Counted from the first letter of the stretch, positions 48,592 through 57,942 are shown. The stretch is 64,000 bases of DNA from Vibrio astriarenae (GCF_010587385.1 NZ_CP047476.1:992001-1056000); one strand, 5' to 3'. Numbers and translations: made by a program. The notes: generated by a model from the letters alone, not told the origin.

Positions 48592-49346
48592 TTAGCTCTG
48601 TCTGGTAACAGTTTGAACGGCCATGAGTTCGGCCACTGTTGAGCGAGCTTATCACCAAGATGATTGAAAGGTGGAACAAGCAGATAAACCGCTGCGACAA
48701 ATGCGATAGAAGCAAACAAATCTTCTGGTCGGTGCATACCTATCCAAAGACGACTATATGCAACGCCACTCGCCCAAAGCATAAGGATACTCAATGGTAG
48801 CCACTGACGATATTGCGCAAACAAACCACCAAAAAACACAATACAAATAGCAACGAAGATCGTGTGGCCAGATGGAAAAGAGTAGTCTTTCTCTCCTTTC
48901 CAATGCTGGGTTCGCCAAGAACTCACTGACTCTGAAGCAACGATGATCACTCCATCGCGTTCAACTGAGTTTAGATCATAAAAACCTTCAGCACTTTCAA
49001 TTAACGCCTGTTGAGCTAACCACTCGGTGTAAGGTCTTGGGCTTTCAGTAAGCTCTTTGAGTGCTGCTTTACTCGTAAATCCGATCAACAAAATCACACC
49101 GAGCTGAAGTCCTTTGGAGAAAAACTGGGCTCTGGTGAAGGGCAGCTTCAAAAATAGAAGGCCTAATATCACGAGAGTGATCAAGAAGCCCTTATGCCCG
49201 GCAGAGTCGGTCAATAGAGTAATAAACAAACCATATTCGTTACTCACCGAGGCGGAGAGATCCGCTGATTGGTACAAGCTTGTTATAAGGCAAATCACCG
49301 CCATAAAAACCAATATCATCAGCAAGCCGAACTTCTTGCTTTGCAT
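48588..49346 (-). CDS. pgpB: PAP2-family membrane phosphatase, PgpB-like
   Basis: 252 residues from ATG 49346; ATGs at 49361 and 49412 are alternatives. Six transmembrane helices and the three-part PAP2 signature: KAALKELTESPRPY, DYSFPSGHT and YSRLWIGMHRPEDLFAS. Acts on phosphatidylglycerophosphate and/or undecaprenyl pyrophosphate at the inner membrane. Monocistronic. Confidence 0.85.
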   Translation of the reverse strand: MQSKKFGLLMILVFMAVICLITSLYQSADLSASVSNEYGLFITLLTDSAGHKGFLITLVILGLLFLKLPFTRAQFFSKGLQLGVILLIGFTSKAALKELTESPRPYTEWLAQQALIESAEGFYDLNSVERDGVIIVASESVSSWRTQHWKGEKDYSFPSGHTIFVAICIVFFGGLFAQYRQWLPLSILMLWASGVAYSRLWIGMHRPEDLFASIAFVAAVYLLVPPFNHLGDKLAQQWPNSWPFKLLPDRAK

Positions 49347-49608
49347 GTCTTTTTCTCTCATCACTGAACAGGGGCAGTGATGATACGTCACTTGTTGCGT
49401 CCCAGGTATCAAAGAAATGTCAAAATCGTAACGGGATATTTATTGCTTTGCTATAAAGGAGGATCCACCTATCGGCACAGGTGTCCCGTCATATAAAAAC
49501 TTTGAATTTGGTAACGTTATCAGGAAGTTATTTTTTGCAATTACAAAAATAACAAATCTACACTTACAGTGAAGTTGTTAAGTTCAACAAATTAAAGAGG
49601 AGAGCAAA

Positions 49609-49767
49609 ATGCGTGTATTACTTTTAGTACTAGGGTTATTTGTATTCGCCCCAACTTTATCAGCGAGTGAAAGTACAACTCCACCTGAAGTGCCTTGTTA
49701 TAATGCGGACGGTTCACTCATAGGTAGTAATGTACCCATCGTTGATTGTAAGATTCATCATCTATAA
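49609..49767 (+). CDS. Small secreted peptide, unknown function
   Basis: 52 residues with a strong ribosome site (AAAGAGGAGA, 5 bases before ATG). Signal peptide MRVLLLVLGLFVFAPTLSA, then a short mature part with Pro/Thr and two Cys (PPEVPCYNADGSLIG...IVDCKIHHL) that could form a disulfide. It has its own strong terminator, so it looks like a real transcribed gene. I do not recognise it. It directly precedes the polysaccharide locus, but its relation to that locus is unknown. Confidence 0.65.
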   Translation: MRVLLLVLGLFVFAPTLSASESTTPPEVPCYNADGSLIGSNVPIVDCKIHHL

Positions 49768-49783
49768 TTAATTTAGCACTAAT

Positions 49784-49818
49784 AAAAAAGCTGATGCAAT
49801 ATTGCATCAGCTTTTTTT
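49784..49818. terminator. Bidirectional terminator between the small peptide gene and the GH16 gene
   Basis: AAAAAAGCTGATGCAAT / ATTGCATCAGCTTTTTTT, a perfect 17-bp stem. Confidence 0.92.
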
Positions 49819-49834
49819 AATAACAACTTAGTCA

Positions 49835-50752
49835 TTATTTATCTGCAAGTTTCCAAGCACGGATATACTCAACTTCCATTGTCGTTGGTAGACCTGTCTC
49901 ACCTTGCAAGTCAACAGGGTAGAACTGATTACAATCCCAACGAGTGAACTGATCACCGCGCATGCCCAATGACAGCGCAACGTTCATATCGCGGTGCCAA
50001 TAAAGGTTCTTCTTATAACCCACCTGTTCACCGTTTACATACCACGTAATATCTTCAGGGGTGACGTTGACTGCATAAATAGCAAATTCTTCACGTGGGT
50101 CGAAATCCAACTTGTGTATATTTTGGTTAGTCTCTGCGAACGGCTTCGGACGCATCCATTTCGGTTTACCATTTTCAACAATCACGTTGTGTAGGTTATG
50201 GTCACTATGGAAGACATCATCCGATTCTTGTTGAAGCTCAACAACATCGATTTCAGAATATTGAACATCACCATCTTCTTTGAGAGTACGGTCGAATGCA
50301 GAATACAACCAGAATGCAGGTGATACGCCAGGGTGAAGATCCGCCCCTTTCATTTTAGCTTCATAATAGCCATAAACGCCTGTTGCTTTGGATTTAGCCA
50401 TGCCTGATTTGAAATACAACGGGAAATCATCCACTGGCTTTTTATTACAGCCATCCCAGAATTTACGAGTATGTTCTTCGTGTACGGCTGATAGCTTCAA
50501 AATACCATCTTCGACAACCGCGTTTTTGTCGTCCCAAGTCCAAACACCAAACGACTCTGGTTTGAAGTTCCATTTGTCCATATCACGAGTGGCAAACTCG
50601 TCAGACAGTTCATCAATTAACACCCACGTTTCACCTGCCTGCGCAGTATGGGGTTGATGAATCTCCTCAGCGATTGCAGCGCTAGAAAGTACACATGATG
50701 CCCCGATTAGAGCCAATGATAACTTATAGCTCACGCTTGTTTTATTTGTCAT
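49835..50752 (-). CDS. GH16 family glycoside hydrolase, kappa-carrageenase-like (copy A)
   Basis: 305 residues with a signal peptide (LALIGASCVLSSAAIA). GH16 catalytic motif at 167-172 (SEIDVVELQ: nucleophile Glu167, Asp169, acid/base Glu172), at nearly the same position as in kappa-carrageenase CgkA of Pseudoalteromonas carrageenovora. Recalled CgkA segments also agree: SDEF near the start, RKFWDGCN, YFKSGMAKSKATGVYGYYEA, HPGVSPAFWLYS, SDHNLHNVIVENGKPKWMRP, DITWYVNGEQVG and WDCNQFYPVD. Expected to cut internal beta-1,4 bonds of kappa-carrageenan outside the cell. No extra domains. About two-thirds identical to copy B. It is the only locus member on this side without a clear TCCCA palindrome upstream. 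Confidence 0.82.
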   Translation of the reverse strand: MTNKTSVSYKLSLALIGASCVLSSAAIAEEIHQPHTAQAGETWVLIDELSDEFATRDMDKWNFKPESFGVWTWDDKNAVVEDGILKLSAVHEEHTRKFWDGCNKKPVDDFPLYFKSGMAKSKATGVYGYYEAKMKGADLHPGVSPAFWLYSAFDRTLKEDGDVQYSEIDVVELQQESDDVFHSDHNLHNVIVENGKPKWMRPKPFAETNQNIHKLDFDPREEFAIYAVNVTPEDITWYVNGEQVGYKKNLYWHRDMNVALSLGMRGDQFTRWDCNQFYPVDLQGETGLPTTMEVEYIRAWKLADK

Positions 50753-50886
50753 AGTTTATCCTTAATTAATTTACAGCAAATAAGTAACAAACCCAATGCC
50801 ATGGAAATACAGACACAGACGCTAACTGTATCAATAGCATTGAAAATTACATTTATTAGTTTTATATGGAAAGGGTAGTTCTAATA

Positions 50887-51540
50887 TTAGTATGCTCTAG
50901 CACTCAAAACACCAACCTCTGAGTTTTCTATAAGCAAGGTATAATCTCTTGGATAATCAGTACCATTTTCTTTGTAATAGTTATATCTTGCATCATAAGC
51001 AAAATTTTCGTCACCAATATCATTTATATCAGAGTAAACCAGAATATATTTTGCCAATTTAAAATTTTGGTCTACATCAATATTACTATAGAAATAATTG
51101 ACTATATCACCATTACGTTCGACCCATTGAGAATTAATATCTTCACTAAGTGGCAAAAACTGCTCATCCGCAAGTACAAATGTCGGTTTTAATACGCCAT
51201 CGTCACTCGAGTAACTAAATATCTCAACACTGTATCCGTCAGCAAACTCTGGGAGTTCAAGCACAAACACCTTTGTAACTTCATCACCATTTACCATATA
51301 AGGTACTGAGTTATCGAAGGTAAAGAAAACAGTCTTTTCTTTTTCCAACTTCAACGGTTCAAACAACTCAATTTCATCATCATTGTTTCGGGCCATTTGT
51401 CGCCACATCTCAGAGACGTTAACGCCCTTATAACCTGGAACACCCGACAGCTCTGGTTTTACTACATATACATCACGGTTCGTGCAGCCATTGATTAGCA
51501 AGAGCGACATTAAACAGGTGATCTTATATTTGTATGACAT
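50887..51540 (-). CDS. MalM-like lipoprotein
   Basis: 217 residues from ATG 51540, which places the lipobox (LLINGC, Cys19) at a normal distance; the frame opens at 51561. The middle resembles MalM of the maltose operon: FFTFDNSVPYMVNG, KVFVLELPEFADGYSVEIFS, PTFVLADEQFLPLS. Predicted periplasmic-facing lipoprotein. MalM-type proteins accompany LamB porins; here the gene is divergent from a LamB-like porin across 278 bases with a TCCCA palindrome between. Assignment rests on pattern similarity and context, so it is moderate. Confidence 0.6.
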   Translation of the reverse strand: MSYKYKITCLMSLLLINGCTNRDVYVVKPELSGVPGYKGVNVSEMWRQMARNNDDEIELFEPLKLEKEKTVFFTFDNSVPYMVNGDEVTKVFVLELPEFADGYSVEIFSYSSDDGVLKPTFVLADEQFLPLSEDINSQWVERNGDIVNYFYSNIDVDQNFKLAKYILVYSDINDIGDENFAYDARYNYYKENGTDYPRDYTLLIENSEVGVLSARAY

Positions 51541-51643
51541 ATTATTCACAACCAGTTCCATTTGAAGTTGCCAAGAATATTAGCATGCAATCTATTAATA
51601 ATTTTGTGATCTGTTTCTCCTAAATTCATTTCTTAAACTAACG

Positions 51644-51658
51644 TCCCAAGATATGGGA
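51644..51658. promoter_or_regulatory. TCCCA-N5-TGGGA palindrome, site 1 (MalM-like/porin)
   Basis: TCCCAAGATATGGGA, both arms exact; 161 bases before the porin start and 104 before the MalM-like start. Candidate operator of the polysaccharide locus. Confidence 0.6.
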
Positions 51659-51818
51659 AAACAGAATTAATACTTTCAAATACGTTGAGATTAAATACTC
51701 ATACCTCTTATTATTAGCACCGCAATCTTATTAAAACGAACACATCAATCTTTCGTCATTGACTATCCATCGAGGTAATACCAATGAATTTAATCCAACA
51801 AATGACAAGGACTAAGTC

Positions 51819-53024
51819 ATGCGAAAAATATTTACACTCTCGCTGCTAGCATTATCAACACTCCCCTATCAGTCAATGGCTGATGATAGCTTTAAACTTA
51901 CAGGTTACGCACGTTATGGTATGGGCTATACCGAGGATGATCCGTTATGGAATAACTCGATCATGAACGGCATTAACGTTATCAAAACTGCCGGTAGCTA
52001 TTATGCATTGACGGGTCACCTAGCTAACCAAGGCATGGGTATGGAGTTGGGTCTCCAAAAAAGCTGGGCAGTGAATGACTCTAGATGGCGTGCACTATTT
52101 ATGGTTACTGATAATTACAATGCCAGCCCTTGGAAAACGGCACAGATGTTTGCAGGTGGATCTAATGTGATCGAAAGTAACCCAACAGCAGAGATTTGGG
52201 CAGGTCAACGTTATGCTCAGCGTGTGCAAATGCTACTCAACAACTACAAGCCTCTACTAAACGATGGTGTCGGTGGTGGTATCAAGAACTACGATGTTGG
52301 TTTCGGTAAAGTGAGTGTCGAGGCAATTTCCGGCATTCGTCAGAATGGTTATCCAAGCGACAGTAATGGTCGTTACGCGTTAATGACTTCCCTTAAAGAT
52401 ATCAAAATTGCTGACAAGCAAACTCTAGACTTCTATGCCAACTACGGTTTTGGTGACGGGCGTGATCGAACTTGGGGTACCGTTGATGACGGTTCAGCTT
52501 ATCAAATTGGTGGCATGTACAACCTAAACAGAAAAGGTAGCTACACTAAGTTCATGGTTCGCTACGGTGACAAAGTTAAAGAGAACCTCGTACGTCACGC
52601 TGGGCCTGCAGAAGACGGCGGTTCATTGGGGGTTTTCCTTTATGGACATGAGAAACTCACTGATAAGTTCGCCATGATGTACGCCTTCAGTCACGAAAAT
52701 AGTGACTTGAGCACCAACTGGAGTGGCGACAAAGAAAAATGGTATCAAGGCGTATTGCGTGGTGGTTATTACTACAACAAGCACCATAGTACGTGGCTAG
52801 AAACCGCCTATGACACGATTGACTTTGGTGACGACACAAACTCATCGTGGAAAGTCACCTTGTCACAAAATGTTTCCTTGGCTGATTACCTATTTGCTCG
52901 ACCCATCGTCCACTTCTATGTCTCTTATGGTGGTCTAGATACCGATCTAGTGCGTAACTCTGGGGCGAAGCAAGGCGTTAACGAAGCCGTCTCAGTGGGA
53001 ACGTATTTTGAGGTATTCCTGTAA
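51819..53024 (+). CDS. LamB-like carbohydrate porin
   Basis: 401 residues. AAGGA lies 7 bases before the ATG; signal peptide MRKIFTLSLLALSTLPYQSMA. It begins like maltoporins (FKLTGYARYGMGYTEDD; HLANQGMGMELGLQKSWAV; WAGQRYAQRVQMLLNN) and ends with a Phe near the terminus (GTYFEVFL). 18-strand sugar-specific outer-membrane channel, here presumably for carrageenan oligosaccharides. Own terminator downstream. Confidence 0.82.
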   Translation: MRKIFTLSLLALSTLPYQSMADDSFKLTGYARYGMGYTEDDPLWNNSIMNGINVIKTAGSYYALTGHLANQGMGMELGLQKSWAVNDSRWRALFMVTDNYNASPWKTAQMFAGGSNVIESNPTAEIWAGQRYAQRVQMLLNNYKPLLNDGVGGGIKNYDVGFGKVSVEAISGIRQNGYPSDSNGRYALMTSLKDIKIADKQTLDFYANYGFGDGRDRTWGTVDDGSAYQIGGMYNLNRKGSYTKFMVRYGDKVKENLVRHAGPAEDGGSLGVFLYGHEKLTDKFAMMYAFSHENSDLSTNWSGDKEKWYQGVLRGGYYYNKHHSTWLETAYDTIDFGDDTNSSWKVTLSQNVSLADYLFARPIVHFYVSYGGLDTDLVRNSGAKQGVNEAVSVGTYFEVFL

Positions 53025-53093
53025 AAACAATGCTCCTATATCGTTATAGAGTAGCCCCCGCTATTTTATATTTACAGTACGGCAATTAAATTC

Positions 53094-53125
53094 AAAAGCA
53101 ACCATGGTGAATGGTTGCTTTTTTT
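53094..53125 (+). terminator. Terminator of the porin gene
   Basis: AAAAGCAACCAT / ATGGTTGCTTTTTTT hairpin. Confidence 0.9.
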
Positions 53126-53223
53126 GTAGATTTGAATGTAATAAAAACCTCTTATTCGCCCATATATCGAACGCTGTGTTTATTTATAGTGAGCTTTATG
53201 GCGCTCACCATAAACCCGCAGTT

Positions 53224-53238
53224 TCCCACAAGATGGGA
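53224..53238. promoter_or_regulatory. TCCCA-N5-TGGGA palindrome, site 2 (MFS-sulfatase operon)
   Basis: TCCCACAAGATGGGA with extended symmetry (TTCCCA...TGGGAA), 183 bases before the MFS start. The space 53126-53420 otherwise holds no gene. Confidence 0.6.
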
Positions 53239-53420
53239 ATAGTAAACCACTCAAAATCTGCGTGATCTATGTCGACTATATTATCAATTCGCTGTGCTAA
53301 TTTAACTCTCGATGAAAAGATAGATTGCGTGTTCGAATTATAAATTAATACAAATAACCATTTCAGATTAAAAATTAATCAACAGTGGTTGCAACACATA
53401 TATACAAGGATTTGTTTACC

Positions 53421-55004
53421 ATGAAACAAAATAAGAACCTCCTATTCTACATGGCCATTATAGTCTTGAGCGGATTTGTATTTGGCGTCGATGCTGGGAT
53501 TATTTCAGGAACAGTAAAGTTCATTAAAGCGGAGTTCGGTCTTACCGACCTTCAAATTGGTACCGTCGTAAGTGCACCCGCTTTCGGTGCCATCATCGCT
53601 CTCTTGTTCAGCGGCAGTATCGTTGACAAGATTGGCCGTAAGAAAATGATGCTGGTTATTTCAGGTTTATACTTGGTATCAGCGATTGCCTCTACCTTCG
53701 CCAACAGCTACGAAGTGCTCGTGTTGGCTCGTATGCTTGGTGGCATGGCGTTCTGTTGTCTAAGTATCGCTTCTATGTACATTGGCGAACTCGCTCCAAG
53801 TAAAATGCGCGGTAAATTCGTGGCATCAAACCAGGTGATGATGGGTATCGGCTTCTTCGTTGCCTACTTAATCAACTATGGTTGTGTATTGTTAGTAAAC
53901 GAACAGTCCTTCCTATTCTCAACAGAGAACGTTTGGAGAACGATGTTTGCTACAGAGATCCCTGTCGTAATTCTTTGGACACTGACACTATTTAAGCTCC
54001 CTGAATCACCTCGCTGGTTGATGAAAAAAGGTTACAAAGAAGAAGCAGTGGCTGTTATTACTAAAGTAACCCCAGAAAAAGAAGTCAGCGGTGTTGTTCA
54101 AGAGATTCTTGAGAACCTGTCAAAAACAGACCACAGCATCCCTCTAGCTTCACAGCTTAAGATCCTTTTCTCACCACGAATGAAAACAATCTTAACGATT
54201 GGTATTGGTCTCGCTTTAGTTCAATCGTTCAGCGGTATGGGTGCGGTATCTTACTACTCACCAATGATCTTCGAACAAGTCGGCTTGGGTGAAAACAATG
54301 CCTTCTTCCAAACAACGCTTCTTGGTCTTATCAGTATCGTGTTTGCGATGATAGCGATGAAGCTTGTCGATAAAACCGGTCGTCGCACTCTGCTTTTAGT
54401 CGGTCTTCTTACCATTGCACTAAGTCACTTAACTATCTGGTATGGCTTTAGCAGCGCAAAATACGAAATCAATGCTGAGAAAGTCGTTGCTCTTGAGCAA
54501 AAAGTTGATACAACACCGCTACAAACTCTCGTTGGCAACACTTATGAGTCTGACCGTGAGTTTAAAAACGCCATTCGCCCACTTTACTCTGAGCATGACA
54601 TGACGCTTAACGAGGGCGCATTCATCAATGCTTTCATCAAACTTAATCCTTGGATGATCGTGACGGCAATCTTTGTATTTAAAGCCGCATTCTTCTTCTC
54701 GATTGGTCCAATGATGTGGGTAGTGTTCTCGGAAATAACTCCAAACCTTGTACGCTCAATCGCTATTCCATGCTTTGGCTTAGTAGCAAGCTTGGCCGCT
54801 TTCTTCGTACAGCGTTTCTTCCCATGGCAGCTCACCACATTTGGCGCAGCAAATACGTTCCTTAGCTACGCTATTTGCAGCTCAATCGGTATCTTGCTTG
54901 TGATGTTCATTCTTCCTGAAACAAAGAACAAGTCGATTGAAGAAATTGAAGAAATTTTGGTGGAAGGTGACCTATCAGAGCTTTCTCCGGCTCAAGCTAA
55001 ATAA
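53421..55004 (+). CDS. Sugar-porter MFS transporter
   Basis: 527 residues from ATG 53421 (AAGGAT 9 bases upstream); the frame opens at 53385. Twelve transmembrane helices with sugar-porter marks: GFVFGVDAGIISG in TM1, DKIGRKKMM after TM2, LPESPRWLMKKG at the central loop, DKTGRRTLL, and PETKNKSIEEIEEI at the end. An unusual extra periplasmic/cytoplasmic stretch of about 80 residues (about 330-415) interrupts the second half. Likely imports the mono- or oligosaccharide released by the GH16 enzymes. First gene of an operon with the sulfatase, 51 bases apart. Confidence 0.85.
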   Translation: MKQNKNLLFYMAIIVLSGFVFGVDAGIISGTVKFIKAEFGLTDLQIGTVVSAPAFGAIIALLFSGSIVDKIGRKKMMLVISGLYLVSAIASTFANSYEVLVLARMLGGMAFCCLSIASMYIGELAPSKMRGKFVASNQVMMGIGFFVAYLINYGCVLLVNEQSFLFSTENVWRTMFATEIPVVILWTLTLFKLPESPRWLMKKGYKEEAVAVITKVTPEKEVSGVVQEILENLSKTDHSIPLASQLKILFSPRMKTILTIGIGLALVQSFSGMGAVSYYSPMIFEQVGLGENNAFFQTTLLGLISIVFAMIAMKLVDKTGRRTLLLVGLLTIALSHLTIWYGFSSAKYEINAEKVVALEQKVDTTPLQTLVGNTYESDREFKNAIRPLYSEHDMTLNEGAFINAFIKLNPWMIVTAIFVFKAAFFFSIGPMMWVVFSEITPNLVRSIAIPCFGLVASLAAFFVQRFFPWQLTTFGAANTFLSYAICSSIGILLVMFILPETKNKSIEEIEEILVEGDLSELSPAQAK

Positions 55005-55055
55005 TCAGTAAAAGGCCCACTACTCGTGGGCCCTCTTTTCAATTTGGGAACACTT

Positions 55056-56588
55056 ATGAAAAAAAACATTATTATTCTACATACCGACCAACAACGCTTT
55101 GACAGCTTAGGTTGCAACGGTAATGAGCATGCACAAACCACAAATATTGACCAATTAGCTTCAGAGGGCTGTAACTTTTCTCGTCATATATCAACCAACG
55201 CAGCGTGTATGCCCTCAAGAGCAAGTTTGATGACGGGCTTGTATGTACCGGGTCATGGCGTTTCCTCAAACGGTATTCCACTGTGGCGTCGTGATAATGG
55301 TTGCGAAGACAAGAATAACGTCATCAGCCAGCGTCTATTTGGTGTTGACGTGATGGATAAGATCCCAACGATAGCCGACATGCTCTCTGAAAATGGCTAC
55401 AACACCGCTCTGTTTGGCAAATTGCACCTAGAGCCAATGCTGGCAGATCGTTCCTACGACTTCTACGACTCTTATGCAAGATGGGAAGAAGAAGAGACCG
55501 AGTTTGACGAAGCCCCCTATTACGGGTTTGCAAAAAAGAAACTGATCCTTGGACATGGTGAAGCTCCATGTGGTTACAACCGTGGCCACTATGGTCGTTG
55601 GCTACATAAAAACTTTCCAGAGTATTTAGATAAGGTGTTCCCGGGCGCAGATATCAATACTAAAGAAGGTTCAATTGCCGATGATATCTATGCTTCTAAG
55701 TTACCAGAAGAGTTGCACAATACCATGTGGCTAGCCGATGAAGTCTGCCAACATCTCGAGCAGCAGCAGACAAATGACAGCGATAAACCAAACTTTATCT
55801 TTGTAGGTTACCCAGACCCTCACCACCCGTTTACACCACCCGAGTCAATTGCGGCGGAGTTCCATGATATCCCTCTTCCAGAATTTGCGCGAAAAGAGGA
55901 TCTAGTCGGCAAGAAGCCTGACGCAGTTGAACAAACAATGCAGAACTTTAGTGCAAGTAAAGAAGACCTGGCTAAAGCGTACCGTTATACTGCAGCGTCG
56001 GTAAAACTTATCGACAAGTCCGTAGGAAAAATCATTGAGAAAACCAAAGAGCTGGGTATCTATGACGACACCATCATCGTATTTACTTCTGACCATGGTG
56101 ACTTCCTTGGCGATCTCGATATGATCTGTAAATATGATGTCGCATTCAATAACCTATTGCATTTACCGTTCGTTCTTAAGCCAGCCAAAGGAATGACCGT
56201 ACCAAGCGATTGTGCGACGCCTATGAGTAACGCTGATGTTGTTCCTACACTCCTCTCTTTAGTAGGAGTTGAAGTACCCACATTCGTTCAAGGCGTTGAT
56301 ATATTCAGTGAGGCCGCACAGGACAATACACCTATGGTCACCTGTTACACCGCGCGAGAGCAAAATCGTAACATTTCACTGTTTGATCACCACTTCAGAT
56401 ACACCTACTACTTAGATACTGGCGAAGAAGAGCTTTACGATCACAGAGAGGACATCAAGGAGACGGTTAACCTTGCGGTGAGTACTGACCCTATCATCCG
56501 TTCTATATGTGATTCATTCAAGGGTAGGCTTTTCCAAAAACACATCGAATGTGATTTGGGCATATTTAATCATTATGCTTTATGGTAA
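55056..56588 (+). CDS. Sulfatase (formylglycine-dependent, family S1)
   Basis: 510 residues from ATG 55056; the in-frame start at 55026 lies in the transcript leader. Begins with the metal-binding pattern IIILHTDQQRFDSLGCNGN and has the sulfatase signature AACMPSRASLMTG, with Cys51 to be oxidised to formylglycine; also TALFGKLHL and FTSDHGDFLGD. No signal peptide, so it should act in the cytoplasm after uptake. It would remove a sulfate ester from imported galactan oligosaccharides. The maturase (FGE or anSME) is not in the window. S1 subfamily not assigned. Confidence 0.88.
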   Translation: MKKNIIILHTDQQRFDSLGCNGNEHAQTTNIDQLASEGCNFSRHISTNAACMPSRASLMTGLYVPGHGVSSNGIPLWRRDNGCEDKNNVISQRLFGVDVMDKIPTIADMLSENGYNTALFGKLHLEPMLADRSYDFYDSYARWEEEETEFDEAPYYGFAKKKLILGHGEAPCGYNRGHYGRWLHKNFPEYLDKVFPGADINTKEGSIADDIYASKLPEELHNTMWLADEVCQHLEQQQTNDSDKPNFIFVGYPDPHHPFTPPESIAAEFHDIPLPEFARKEDLVGKKPDAVEQTMQNFSASKEDLAKAYRYTAASVKLIDKSVGKIIEKTKELGIYDDTIIVFTSDHGDFLGDLDMICKYDVAFNNLLHLPFVLKPAKGMTVPSDCATPMSNADVVPTLLSLVGVEVPTFVQGVDIFSEAAQDNTPMVTCYTAREQNRNISLFDHHFRYTYYLDTGEEELYDHREDIKETVNLAVSTDPIIRSICDSFKGRLFQKHIECDLGIFNHYALW

Positions 56589-56604
56589 TTAATTGACTCT
56601 ATTT

Positions 56605-56633
56605 AAAAAGCGAGCTGAACAGTTCGCTTTTTT
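56605..56633 (+). terminator. Terminator of the MFS-sulfatase operon
   Basis: AAAAAGCGAGCT-GAAC-AGTTCGCTTTTTT hairpin with one mismatch. Confidence 0.8.
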
Positions 56634-56660
56634 ATTGCAAATGAAAATTAGGCAATCCCA

Positions 56661-56675
56661 TCCCATATATCGGGA
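56661..56675. promoter_or_regulatory. TCCCA-N5-TGGGA-type palindrome, site 3 (GH16 copy B)
   Basis: TCCCATATATCGGGA, one base from the full palindrome, 186 bases before the GH16 start. Confidence 0.55.
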
Positions 56676-56860
56676 CGATTGATTAAGGAATTAATGTGAG
56701 GATATAGATCACAATATCAATCCACAATAGTGATAGAATTTAACCATAGCTCTGATGAAGGCAATTAACTAATCCGCTTGCTATAATTAATTGCCTCACA
56801 GAACTATTAATTACCATCATTTAAATAAACTTATTAAGATAGAATCATAAGGATATATAT

Positions 56861-57772
56861 ATGGCTTTAAACTTGTCTAGTAAACGGAACTTGATCCCCT
56901 TATTAATGGGTGCTTCATGTCTTTTCGTTGGTAATGTATTTGCGGCAGATGTTCTTCCACATACTGCAAAACCAGGCGAGAAATGGGTTCTTCAAGACGA
57001 CCGTTCAGATGAATTCGAGTTTGAAGATACTCGCAAATGGGATTTCCAACCTAACCCTTTCCAGATTTGGACTTGGGAGAAAGATAATGCCATCGTTGAA
57101 GACGGTAAACTGAAGTTGACTGCGTCTTATGAGAAACATAACCGCAAGTTCGAAGATGGCTGTAACGAAAAAACGATCTACGATTTTCCACTATTCTTCA
57201 AATCAGGCATGGTGAAATCTAAGGCCTCTGGTGTCTACGGCTATTACGAAGCGAAAATCAAAGGTACAGATTTACACCCTGGCGTATCTCCTGCATTCTG
57301 GATCTACAGTAACATTGATACGGCACTGAAAAACGAAGGTGATATCCAGTACGCTGAAATCGACGTTGTAGAGTTGCTTCAAGATGAAGAAGATCCTACG
57401 CACAGTGATCACAACCTTCACAACATCATTGTTAAAGATGGTAAACCACAGTGGGTACGTCCTAAGCCAAACCCAGAAACACACCAGAACCTACACAACC
57501 TTGGCTTCGACCCACGTGAAGAGTTTGCTATTTATGCTGTCAATGTAACACCTGAAGATATTACATGGTATGTAAATGGTGAAGAAGTAGGTCACAAGAA
57601 GAACCTTTACTGGCATAAAGAGATGAACGTTGCCCTATCTCTGGGTATGCGTGGCAAGAAATTCACTCGTTGGGATTGTAACCAATTCTACCCAGTTGAC
57701 GTTGCAGAGGCAGATAGCGGCCTACCAACAACAATGGAAGTCGAATACGTTCGCGTATGGAACAAAGAATAA
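56861..57772 (+). CDS. GH16 family glycoside hydrolase, kappa-carrageenase-like (copy B)
   Basis: 303 residues with signal peptide (LIPLLMGASCLFVGNVFA). Catalytic motif at 166-171 (AEIDVVELL). Shares with copy A and with CgkA, as recalled, the stretches SDEF, FFKSGMVKSKASGVYGYYEA, LHPGVSPAFWIYS, SDHNLHNIIVKDGKPQWVRP, NVTPEDITWYVNGEEVG and WDCNQFYPVD. Single domain, secreted. A duplicated sister of the gene at 49835, but in the opposite orientation and 6 kb away. Endo-acting on a carrageenan-type galactan is the best guess. Confidence 0.82.
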   Translation: MALNLSSKRNLIPLLMGASCLFVGNVFAADVLPHTAKPGEKWVLQDDRSDEFEFEDTRKWDFQPNPFQIWTWEKDNAIVEDGKLKLTASYEKHNRKFEDGCNEKTIYDFPLFFKSGMVKSKASGVYGYYEAKIKGTDLHPGVSPAFWIYSNIDTALKNEGDIQYAEIDVVELLQDEEDPTHSDHNLHNIIVKDGKPQWVRPKPNPETHQNLHNLGFDPREEFAIYAVNVTPEDITWYVNGEEVGHKKNLYWHKEMNVALSLGMRGKKFTRWDCNQFYPVDVAEADSGLPTTMEVEYVRVWNKE

Positions 57773-57942
57773 TAGGACTTCTCGACTAAACGTTTCATTC
57801 CTTTCTTTCGTTATTATTTAGCATTTTAGCTATATTTGGGTTGGTTTTGGCATTGCTGCATTTGGGGGTAGCAATGCTGGAGCTAACTCTTTTTTTATTA
57901 CCACGCATCATTGGTTACATATTGAATCAATAAACTCAATTA

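Noticed and set aside
50791..50810. CCCAATGCCATGGAA near GH16 copy A as a further operator
   Set aside because: The spacing is 6 instead of 5 and both arms are imperfect, so it was not counted among the TCCCA palindromes.
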